This document shows, piece by piece, positions 12,715 through 22,741 of a stretch of 64,000 bases of DNA. How positions within the stretch are numbered: position 1 is the first letter of the stretch; each line of letters begins with the position of its first letter. The stretch is taken from positions 18,501-82,500 of the forward strand of contig JAMWET010003173.1 in the NCBI GenBank assembly GCA_024036415.1, read 5' to 3'. The notes under the pieces are model-generated. The model worked only from the letters and a program-made list of their open reading frames with translations, had not been told where the DNA came from and ran no database searches. The DNA is from Prochilodus magdalenae. Taxonomy: Eukaryota > Chordata > Actinopteri > Characiformes > Prochilodontidae. The translations under genes and the position numbers were made by a program.

Positions 12715-13012
12715 AAACCTTAGTCCATCTAAAGATAGATACCATTTGTGATTTTCACACAGAGGAATTTGTCTTCTGCATTTAACCCATCCGTGAAGTG
12801 AAACACCCACATGCACACTCACTAGTGAAGACACACACGCTAGGGGGCAGTGAGCACGCTTACCCGGAGCGGTGGGCAGCCCTATCCACGGCACCCGGGG
12901 AGCAGTTGGGGGTTAGGTGCCTTGCTCAAGGGCACCTCAGTTCAGGGAATCGAACCAGCAACCTTCCGGTCGCAAGCCTCGTTCCCTAACCTCCAGCCCA
13001 CGACTGCCCCCA
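12715..13012 (-). mobile_element. tRNA-derived SINE, family 2, copy 1
   Basis: On the minus strand it starts GGGGCAGTCGTGGGCTGGAG and has a box B-like GGTTCGATTCC. The body ends in GGGTTAAATGCAGAAGACAA. A close second copy is at 46605-46878. Confidence 0.8.
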
Positions 13013-13500
13013 TTTTGTTCTTTGTTTGTTTTTTTTATTTAAGATACCATTTAAAAGATAACATTTTAAACCAGCATTGACTAATTTTAACCAACGCTAA
13101 ATGCATGCTCTGCACTAAACTCAGAACAGAATAGAACAGAATCAAAACCATAGCCTAACCTATATAACACATAATTGACTGCTTTACTCACCTAATTGTG
13201 TAGAATGGATGACATTTGTGAGTCAGACGGGGCTGACCTGCAGTCACATGACTATGGCAAACCAATGAAATGCAAAGCATGTCTTTTGACATGGACGAGA
13301 GACGTGATCATTTTAAACTGTTTTATCCCGAAAAGAGGGCTAAAAGGTGTCCGCCAGGTTCTGTGCTAGACAGAGGACTGGGAGTTGAAAGATTGGACTG
13401 TCCGACCTAAACCGGATGTGTGGCCACCCTACGGATGTCCCACTTTGATATATCATGCAGGTTCTGTTCATAATGGGTTCTGACCAATTCCTTCAACTCT
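13013..13500. other. intergenic, nothing recognised
   Basis: A T-rich stretch follows the SINE; no other structure seen. Confidence 0.45.
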
Positions 13501-13880
13501 GCCATTACAGGACAGTCATCAAGGTAGCATAGTATGTGAACTACCTTGTCGCACAGGGGTGCCAAGGCTGTGTCCACACACACTGTAAAAGTGTGAGGGG
13601 TTTAGGGCATGCTCCAACAGAAGACCTTTTTGTGAGTCTTTCCTTGAAAGGCAAATCTGAGACACTTCGGGGCTTTTCCACTATGGGAATGTAAAAAAAT
13701 GCATCTTTCAGGTCTACAGGAGGGAAACAATCCACCTGTCTGATTGACCTGAAAAAGCAGCAGCTGAAGAGTTTTGTTCAGGATGCCGAGATCTAGAACT
13801 GGCCTTAGGCCATCATCCTTTTTGGGAATTAGAAAGTGTCTCTGGTAACACCCGCCCTGGATTTCAGCGAATTGCCCCAA
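13500..13880 (-). pseudogene. reverse transcriptase remnant, DIRS-like
   Basis: Minus-strand frames read RHFLIPKKDDGLRPVLDLGI, VDLKDAFFYIPIV and LRFAFQGKT. These match the RT fingers and palm start (FLIPKKDGGLRPILDLRVLN, AIDLKDAYFHV, FLRFAFEG) of fish DIRS-type elements. It is split by frameshifts, and no YxDD motif remains. A scrap of the same region is at 12505-12570. Confidence 0.75.
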
Positions 13881-14699
13881 AAGAGAGCATATCTCCTATT
13901 TTAGACACGGCTCCACTTAGGATGATCCGTTTGAGTGTGTGATGCCAGCAAACCCTGTAGGGCTGCTGGTAAACTGATGAACCAGTCCCACCTGCAGACT
14001 TGACAACATATGCATTAACTGTACTGCTCATCGGGCTAAGAGGATAAAGGAGTTGTGGGGTACAGTAACGTATTGATGATTCTGCTTTTGCTGACAGTGT
14101 GCGGGAGAAAAGGTGTGTGCTTGGAGTGTACATTAGCTTTCTGGCTTTCTCAGGCAAGGGGTTCTTGTGTCTCACACACACAGTGAGCAATAGCAGGGCT
14201 TAGTCTAGCACAGGTGCAGGATGGCTAGCACAGGGCCATTAGGGCATTATGGTTCTGAAAGCCACTAAGTCCTTTTACTCCATCTCGAATTTATAAGCAA
14301 CGTCTTACACAACAGATGCAGTCAGGCCCAAGACCGTGAGCATGTAAGCACATGAGCATGTACAGGGAAAAACACTGGCCTTGTGCAGCTAAAGCAGTTG
14401 AGTCTGGTATGCTTGGTATGCAACACTATGTTGTTCAATATGGCTGGCGATTGCCCAGCTGGTCTATAGGACTTTTCAGGTAATAAGGCTGTAAGCCTGC
14501 CCAGATTAGATAGAAGCTGAGGCTTCTGTGAGGCAAGTGCCTTACCTGGCTATGTGGTAACCAATATCTGTTTCTGTGTTGATGGGAGATCATACCTGAA
14601 AGCTGACGAAGAGATGATAGCCCATTAACATGCAATGGAAACAAACACTGTTTCCGTGTGTGGAGCTGAATGCACAAAGCGAGACAGAAATGATATCCC
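13881..14699. other. likely further retroelement debris
   Basis: The 108-codon minus frame (13864-14190) continues the DIRS-like side but matches nothing I can name. No gene supported. Confidence 0.35.
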
Positions 14700-14870
14700 A
14701 TTACCCTTACCTGACACTCTTATCCAGAGCAACTTCAAAGTTGAACCATATTACAGGTAGGCCAATGTAGCGTTAGTAGTAGCATAGCATAGTCACCCAG
14801 ACCAGGAACCGAACCCAGGTCTTCCACATGGGATGCTAGCGGTCCCATGCGTTGCGCAACACCAACCAGT
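14700..14870 (-). mobile_element. tRNA-derived SINE, family 1, copy 2
   Basis: Reverse complement of the family: CTCTTATCCAGAGCAAC, ATTACAGGTAGGCCAATGTA, then GGAACCGAACCCAGG near the box B position. Confidence 0.75.
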
Positions 14871-14874
14871 AAGT

Positions 14875-15806
14875 AAGTAAGCAAATGGAAGCAGCTGCAC
14901 AAGAACATCAAGTGGACACAGCTACTATGCAGCACCTAGCCGTTAGGAGAAGCCAACGTACACATACGCTGACTGAAAAGGGGAAAGCTCTGGAAGATTC
15001 TAAACTAGGTGATCTAAAAAAGAAATTCTGAGTGCCTGTATAGTAGGTGGAGGTATCACATCAATGGTTTGAGGAGATCCATTAAAACTGATGATGCAGA
15101 TCGGATTAATGAGGTTGTGAGCACCATTAATGCTATTCAGTGTGATGTGACAACATAAGGCACACATGGGTCACAATTACCAGAACTGCAAACGAAAAGG
15201 CTCAGTGTCTCCTCAGTGAGTATGGTGATCCTGAAGACTGAACCTGTGTCGAGCATCCACTCTGTAACCTCATGTAACTCGAAAAGTGTTTCTAAGATGT
15301 CCAGACAGTCTTCCAACATTTCACTCCTAAGAAAAAAAAAAGGCAACAGCTGAAGTAGCAGCCACACAAGAGGTTATTCAAATAATGATGCAACATTAAT
15401 ATTAAGAGGAAATAAGAAAACTTAAAGGCCAAGAGAGAAGCTCAAGAAAGGGAAATGGAGGTAGGGAATGCAAGAAAAAGAGCTCAGTATATAGCAGGAA
15501 GTGCCTCTAGAGGAATTTAGAAGAGAAGAAAAGAGAAGTGGAATGGTTAGAAGAACTGAAAAAGCACAATGCAGCACAAGCAAGGCTACACTGAAAGCAT
15601 CAAGGGAGATGGGGAAGAACATTATTCCTCCTCCATCTGAACAAATACAGGAAGGTTATGTTTGCTACGTCTTATGAAGCTTCTAATAACCTTGGGAAAA
15701 CACTTGCTGAGTCGATCACAGCCTATAGGATTCCCATTCCAGAACTTTCTGTTTTCACTGGAGACCCCCTTAAGTATAACGATTGGAAGCTGTCTGTTCA
15801 GATGCT
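14875..15806 (+). pseudogene. BEL/Pao-like gag remnant
   Basis: The plus frames read SQRTHTLTEKGKALEDSKLG, a Lys/Glu/Arg-rich coiled-coil stretch (15400-15560), and then ITAYRIPIPELSVFTGDPLK with YNDWK. This is the pattern of fish BEL/Pao gag (PxPxLPxFxGDPLxY). It contains in-frame stops and shifts. It ends where the 45-bp minisatellite begins at about 15807. Confidence 0.6.
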
Positions 15807-18073
15807 AACACTCTCAGACACTTTACTGTATATACTGTACATCCTTAACTCCTGGGCACTCTGGACACTTACTGTATATACTGTACATCTGAACTCCTGG
15901 ATACTCTCAGACACTTACTGTATATACTGTACATCTGCACTCCTGGACACGCTGGACACTTACTGTATATACTGTACATTTGAACTCCTGGACACTCTGG
16001 ACACTTACTGTATATGCTGTACATCTGAACTCTTGGACACTCTGGACACTTACTGTATATACTGTACATCTGAACTCCTGGACACTCTAGACACTTACTG
16101 TATATACTGTACATCTGCACTCCTGGACACTCTCAGACACTTACTGTATATACTGTACATCTGCACTCCTGGACACTCTGGACACTTACTGTATATACTG
16201 TACATTTGAACTCCTGGACACTCTGGACACTTACTGTATATGCTGTACATCTGAACTCTTGGACACTCTGGACACTTACTGTATATACTGTACATCTGAA
16301 CTCCTGGACACTCTGGACACTTACTGTATATACTGTACATCTGAACTCTTGGACACTCTCAGACACTTTACTGTATATACTGTACATCCTTAACTCCTGG
16401 GCACTCTGGACACTTACTGTATATACTGTACATCTGAACTCCTGGACACTCTTAGACACTTACTGTATATAATGTACATCTGCACTCCTGGACACTCTCA
16501 GACACTTACTGTATATACTGTACATCTGAACTCCTGGACACTCTCAGACACTTACTGTATATACTGTACATCTGCACTCCTGGACACTCTCAGACACTTA
16601 CTGTATATACTGTACATCTTTAAGTCCTGGACACTCTCAGACACTTACTGTATATACTGTACATCTTTAACTCCTGGACACTCTGGACACTTACTGTATA
16701 TACTGTACATCTGCACTCCTGGACACTCACTGTATATACTGTACATCTTTAACTCCTGGACACTCACTGTATATACTGTACATCTGCACTCCTGGACACT
16801 CTGGACACTTACTGTATATACTGTACATTTGCACTCCTGGACACTCTGGACACTTACTGTATATGCTGTACATCTGAACTCCTGGACACTCTGGACGCTT
16901 ACTGTATATACTGTACATCTGTAACTTCTGGACACTCTGGACACTTACTGTATATACTGTACATCTGCACTCCTGGACACTCTGGACACTTACTGTATAT
17001 ACTGTACATCTGAACTCCTGGACACTCTAGACACTTACTGTATATACTGTACATCTTTAACTCCTGGACACTCTGGACACTTACTGTATATACTGTACAT
17101 CTGCACTCCTGGACACTCTGGACACTTACTGTATATACTGTACATTTGAACTCCTGGACACTCTGGACACTTACTGTATATGCTGTACATCTGAACTCCT
17201 GGACACTCTGGACACTTACTGTATATACTGTACATTTTTAACTCCTGGACACTCTGGACACTTACTGTATATACTGTACATCTGCACTCCTGGACACTCT
17301 GGACACTTACTGTATATACTGTACATCTGAACTCCTGGACACTCTGGACACTTACTGTATATACTGTACATCTTTAACTCCTGGACACTCTGGACACTTA
17401 CTGTATATACTTTTCATCTGCACTCCTGGACACTCTGGACACTTACTGTATATACTGTACATTTGAACTCCTCGACACTCTGGACACTTACTGTATAGGC
17501 TGTACATCTGAACTCCTGGACACTCTGGACACTTATTGTATATACTGTACATCTTTAACTCCTGGACACTCTGGACACTTACTGTATATACTGTACATCT
17601 GCACTCCTCGACACTCTGGACACTTACTGTATAGGCTGTACATCTGAACTCCTGGACACTCTGGACACTTATTGTATATACTGTACATCTTTAACTCCTG
17701 GACACTCTGGACACTTACTGTATATACTGTACATCTGCACTCCTGGACACTCTGGACACTTACTGTATATACTGTACATCTGAACTCCTGGACACTCTGG
17801 ACACTTACTGTATATACTGTACATCTTTAACTCCTGGACACTCTGGACACTTACTGTATATACTTTTCATCTGCACTCCTGGACACTCTGGACACTTACT
17901 GTATATACTGTACATCTTTAACTCCTGGACACTCTGGACACTTACTGTATATACTGTACATCTGCACTCCTGGACACTCTGGACACTTACTGTATATACT
18001 GTACATCTGAACTCCTGGACACTTACTGTATATACTGTACATCTGCACTCCTGGACACTCTGGACACTTACAG
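15807..18073. repeat. 45-bp minisatellite, about 50 units
   Basis: Unit pattern CTGTATATACTGTACATCTG, then AACTCCTGGACACTCTGGAC and ACTTA. There are variants TGCAC, TTTAA and TTGAA, plus a few short units lacking the CTCTGGACA block. Open frames on both strands simply read the repeat (MYSIYSKCPECPGVQ type). CTGTATATACTGTACA is nearly self-complementary. Confidence 0.95.
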
Positions 18074-18180
18074 CACAGAGCAGGTATTCTGTGGGTGGTG
18101 GATCATTTTCAGCACTGAAGTGACACTGATGTGATGGTGGTGCGTTAGTGTGTGTTGCACAGGTGTTAGTGGATCAGTGA
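18068..18180. mobile_element. hAT-like MITE, copy 3, one arm
   Basis: CAGAGCAGGTATTCTGTGGG and GGTGGATCATTTTCAGCACT repeat the left arm of the 1620-2240 element. The minisatellite runs directly into it. Confidence 0.65.
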
Positions 18181-18703
18181 AGTGGTCAGTCAATGTCTAG
18201 AATCTGTTAGAACTCTGATCACCATTGGTTTAGTGTGATTTAAAATACAACCCATTCAGATGCATTAATCAGTTCATGAAACACAATAATATGAAAGTGT
18301 ATATCTTGAAAGTTTTACAGCTCAGTTGTCACAAGGATTGCGAATGTGGATGGAATACATTTTGCAGTATTTGAGTGACCCAATGATAAACAAAGTAAAA
18401 ATAGCCAAAACAGTGTGGTTGCTTACAGTCATGTGAGCAGCAGATATTGCAGAAGAGGATATACTGATGAAAACCGCCAGCGTTTGCTGTTTGAGTTTAT
18501 TCTCATGAAGGGGCCAGAGAAGCTCAGGCTCTGCTGAAGCTGAGTGAGTCTCCATGAAGAGCTTTGAACAGGATATTCGGCACAAGCTAACCGGACAGCT
18601 CGTCCTTCACAGAGTGGACTGTGTCAATGCTATAGTTTCTGCTCTTGTTCTCCCGGGTCCTTTCCCTCGTTCTGCGGCACAGAGAAGAATATAGGAAAGA
18701 AAA
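18181..18703. other. region upstream of the XCR1-like gene; promoter/5'UTR expected
   Basis: No TATA box that I would defend. If the 4-nt coding exon is right, the 5'UTR lies just before 18704 (about 18590-18703). Confidence 0.35.
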
Positions 18704-20515
18704 ATGGGTGAGAATCTGCACAAAATGTTTAGAATTAAAGTCATAATTAAAATTAAAGTGGCTCAATAAAAATGAGGAGTCACCGACACTTGCTTGTGTT
18801 TCCCTGTTCCAACCTAAAATGTTTGTTACAAGCAACTGAAGTGGGTTTATTCAACCTAAAATTAAGAACTCTAAACTAATGATTCCATCAATCAAAGTCA
18901 TTTTTTGACTTGGGTAAAATTCATGTGCACTTTTTTGAGGTTGAACTTTGAGGTTGGCACGTAACATTATCTTATATCTAGTTAATATATCATAAAAATC
19001 CAATTTTAAGATCATTTTACTTAATTGAAACTTGTTTTTTTATTTCAGAAAGTCAATTTTTCTTACTATATTGGCAAATAATTTTGCTGATTTTAAGAAA
19101 CTTGCCTGCAACATGTCATCATATCTGCTAATATAGTGAAAAAAACTAGCCTATTGAAATCTCTTGAAACAAAATGTCTGGAAATAAGTTTAGTAATCTT
19201 AAAATGTATCTTTTGCAGTGAACACTGTAAAAAGTGCAACCTAAAAATGTTTAATTTGTTATAAGCAGTTTTACCCAAAAAATAATAATAATAATATTAA
19301 TAATAATAATTTAGTCCCTTTTTTGGTTGAGTAAACTAATTTATTTGCTTGTAACAAACTGAAGTAATTTTTTTAGGCTGGACCAACGAAACAGATATGA
19401 AAAGATAAAAGTTGTCCCATATAATCTTTTTACTTTAACTTGCCAAGATTATCATTATTTGGCAGTGTACAAAATATTTTACATCCACGGTGCTGTAATG
19501 TAATACAACTATTACTAATAGTTTAGTTAATAAGTAATATAAGGTTTGAGAAAAGCTTAGAGAGTGCCGATATGATTGCAGTAGTGAAGTGATGTCCTTT
19601 CTTTGCTTTTCAGAATCCGTTCAAGACTATTCCCAATATTATAACTCTATATCTGCATATGACGACTCTTCTGAAGATGACATATGTGGCATAGTCTTCA
19701 TAATTCTGGCTCTCCTCGGTCTCACTGGTAATGTGTTGGTTCTGCTGATCCTTGGAATATATGAAAATCTCAAATCACTGACCAACTTCCTCCTGCTCAA
19801 CCGGACTCTGTCTGACCTCATGTTCACTCTTGGACTTCCATTTTGGGCCTCCTCTTACATCTGGGGCTGGACACTTGGTGATTTTATGTGTAAAGCCATG
19901 ACCTTTGTCTTATCTGCTGGATTTTATAGCAGCACCATGTTCCTAATGCTGATGACCATATGGAGCCATGTAGCAGCGGTCTATGATCAGTCTCACTGCA
20001 ACAGATGGAGTTTGGTAGTTGCTTCAATCCTTGCGTGGTTGTTCAGCTTTGCAGCAGCATTGCGAGACATGCTTAACATCGGGGTCGCAGCTCACTTTAC
20101 ATACTCAGATCGTCATTCCTGTGACTACATCAGCATTGCAGCTTTCATTAGTATTAATAATCAACTGAACGTGTTCTTTGTTGTTGCTGTTTTAGTCATG
20201 GCTTTTTTCTGCATAAGAATTCAGATCCAAACCAACCACAGAAACTGGACCATAAAACTGACCTTCTGCATGGTGCTGGTGTTCTTTGTAAGCTGGGCTC
20301 CGCTTAACATTGTGATATTCCGATCGACCTTAATGTTAAATTGGCCTGAGATTTTTTCCGAATTGAATGCAGCCATCCCTTTTTACTATGCGTATATGGT
20401 CTGTAGATTGATCGCTTTTTCCCACTGCTGTCTTAATCCTATGCTGTATGTTTTAGTTGGTGCAAAATCCCGGGAGCATTTAAGGACACTTCTACGGAAA
20501 ATATTTCGATGCTGA
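18704..20515 (+). CDS. XCR1-like chemokine receptor lacking Arg3.50 (two coding exons)
   Basis: Rhodopsin-class seven-helix receptor; human XCR1 is its visible best match (ESLESLTNIFILNLCLSDLV against ENLKSLTNFLLLNRTLSDLM; LAFSHCCFNPVLYVFVGVKF against IAFSHCCLNPMLYVLVGAKS). Best model joins 18704-18707 (ATGG, donor GTGAGA) to 19614-20515 (acceptor GCTTTTCAG), giving 301 residues starting MESVQDYSQYY. The N-terminus is rich in Tyr and Asp (sulfation setting), with Cys in DDICG, FMCK, HSCDY and MVCRL for two extracellular disulfides. GN in TM1, Asp in TM2 (SDL), W-x-P in TM6 and NPMLY in TM7 are kept. The DRY/HRY site reads WSH (19961-19969), and Tyr5.58 is Ile (20213-20215). The C-tail is short. 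An unspliced start at 19592 would give 307 residues beginning MSFLCFS. It sits tail to tail with egflam. The sequence resembles XCR1, but the exact paralogue cannot be settled by eye. Confidence 0.85.
18780..19410. repeat. related MITE fragments in the XCR1-like intron
   Basis: AACCTAAAATGTTTGTTACA (18815) and AACCTAAAAATGTTTAATTT (19240) share a body with 20555-20735 and 38585-38700. An (AAT)n run is at 19282-19312. Confidence 0.45.
19614..20515 (+). CDS. XCR1-like receptor, main coding exon
   Basis: Holds everything after the first codon: N-terminal tail, TM1 to TM7 and the stop at 20513-20515. It is preceded by a strong pyrimidine tract and CAG, so the ORF extension upstream of 19614 is probably intron. 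Reading frame is uninterrupted. Confidence 0.88.
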
Positions 20516-20554
20516 ATTCACAGCATTTCTAATGAGCTACACTGGAAAAGTGTA

Positions 20555-20735
20555 CACTGTAAAACGAGCAACCTAAATATTTTCATTTTATTACAAGTTT
20601 TACACAAATCAACAAATCTCTTTCAGTAACAGAATCATTCGTTCCAAGTTATTTTGGTGGAATGAACCTAATTCATTACTTTTACACAAACTGAGGTTTT
20701 ACTTTTTTAAGTTTGGATGAACGAAACCATGTACA
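20555..20735. mobile_element. MITE fragment downstream of the XCR1-like gene
   Basis: Starts ACTGTAAAACGAGCAACCTA and ends near GATGAACGAAACCATG, like the fragments in the intron (GGACCAACGAAAC). Confidence 0.45.
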
Positions 20736-21734
20736 CAGTGCAGGAACCTAAATGAATGTCTACTAGGGTACATTGATTTCTCATAAATACCAATAGTAGA
20801 AATTCAGTACACAAGTGTTGAGTGTGCTGATGAATGCGCAGACAGAAATGATTGGTTCCATTAACACTCTGAGAATATGCAATGCAGTGTTCCATTATGT
20901 CAGATCATCTCAGGACATGCACTCTCAGGACACTTCTCATGCCGGCCACTAGAGGTCGAACTCCCCTGAGTTTGAATGACTTTGCTCCTGCTCCCTTTCA
21001 CCTGCCCCGTCTCACCTGTTCCATATTCCTCCATATTATCCCTCCCCTTAAAAAGCCTTCCCTTTGCCTTGGTGCTTGTGGAGCATTGTTGATACAATAT
21101 ATAGTAGATATATAGATACAGATATATTGTTGTACTAGTCTCTGCTCCCGTAAGCCTTCTAATACCTTTAAAAATCTTGATTAATCTTCTGTTTTTCATA
21201 TCATATTGAATAACCTCTGGAATATTCTGTGATATTTGAAATTTCTTCTGGGCTTTTGTATTTTTGAGATTTCGGTTTAGTCTTTTGGAGAACTTCTGTG
21301 TGTTTTACCGTTTGGACTTTTTGTGTTTCATGTTTTGGCATTTTTTGTGTATTTGCTGAATAAATCCTGCCTGAATGGACCCCCTCTCTGTGTCTGAGCT
21401 CCCTTCATTACACATTCATGATTTCTGTGGGAGGTTTTCTTTCGGCTCCCAGAATGTTCTTTCTTAAGAAAGGGGAACGTTCCCATTACTTTGCACTGAG
21501 AATGCTCTTATTTTGTTATCATGTAACAATCACAACATCCTCAAAACATCCTCTGAACATTGCAGTTGAAGCATTTACCTTATAGGAACATTATCTGAAA
21601 TTATAAACATCTGTAACACTCTTTTAACATTAGAACATTAGATCATAATATTTACTTTATTGGAACCTGTAGTTAACAGTAGCCAAAGTTCTGGGAACAT
21701 TCCCTGCTAGCTGGGTATTAATCTATTCCACTGT

Positions 21735-21778
<44 letters not shown>

Positions 21779-21872
21779 GAGATGGACAGAGAGATAGACA
21801 GAAAGACATGGCAATAGGACATTAGAGCATAATAAAGCACACTACGTTTACTCTCCGTACTTAAGGTACATA
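20736..21872. other. intergenic; possible LTR-like fragment and (GATA)n
   Basis: 20930-21415 ends with a polyadenylation-like AATAAA (21359-21364) and CTTCATTACA and looks like retroelement 3' sequence. A GATA run lies at about 21736-21766. No gene seen. Confidence 0.4.
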
Positions 21873-22741
21873 CAGTGCCCTCCACAATTATTATAAGTAC
21901 AGCAGATGTGGTCGGCCTTCATAAGTCAGTCAAAGGCTACAAGAAAATAGTCAGTCGCCTTCACCTGCTCATATCTGTGGTGAACAAGAAGTTTAAAACA
22001 ACTGGAGCAGTGGCAAACAAGCCTGGATGAGGACGCCAGTTTATCTTGGCAGGGAGGCGGATGGTAAGAGAAGTAAAGTTCTCCAAAGCTCACTGTCAGA
22101 GAACTACATCAAAGAGTAGCATCATGGGCTCACAAAGTCCCCATAACAACCATCACGCGCTATCTACATGCCAACAAGCTGAGAGTGATGCATCAAAAAA
22201 GTCGTTTCTCACCTACAAGCATAAACATAAAAGTCTGGCGTTCGCTAAACGGCACTGGGACTTCAAATGGGACTGTGTGCTTTGGACAGTTGAGACCAAG
22301 ATTTTTTGGCAACAAAAACTCTAAGTTGGTCGAGCGTAACACAAAGGATGAGTAGGCGGAAAAGCTCCGCAGGCCATGGGAACCTTGTTAGGGTGCATGG
22401 CATCATGTTCTCTTTGAAAGCTGAAGATGGGTCATCACTGGGTCTTTCAGCAAGATAATGACCCTAAACATGTGTCCAAATCTACACAAAAAAAGTTCAC
22501 CAGACACAAAATCAAGCCCCTCCCATGGCCATCTCAGTCCCCAGACCTCAACCCAACTGAACTGTGGGGTGAGCTGAAGAGGAGAGTGCATAGGAGAAGA
22601 CCCAGGACTCGATTCAGAGAGAATGTGCAAAGAGAAATGTTAAAGATCCCTCTCTCTGTATTCTCCCCTCATGTAAAAAAGAATTTTAGAAGCCTAAGAT
22701 CACATCTTAACGAACGGTGCCAATAATTGTGAAGGGTGCTG
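21873..22741 (+). mobile_element. Tc1-like element with decayed transposase, TA-flanked
   Basis: Terminal CAGTGCCCTCCACAATTATT mirrors AATAATTGTGAAGGGTGCTG, with TA at 21871-21872 and 22742-22743. The transposase reads SKAHCQRTTSKSS, FAKRHWDFKWDCVLWTVETK, then [40 protein letters not shown]. The second catalytic Asp context (SDE) is TVE, and frames are broken between 22320 and 22427. Inactive; distinct from families A and B. Confidence 0.9.

Noticed and set aside
15807..17552. Many frames on both strands reading MYSIYSKCPECPGVQ or similar
   Set aside because: Artefact of a 45-bp unit divisible by three.
19589..19613. Start of the receptor at the GTG/ATG before the main exon
   Set aside because: The codons lie in a pyrimidine tract ending in CAG, a splice acceptor; a spliced ME start fits XCR1 better. 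Kept as a fallback only.
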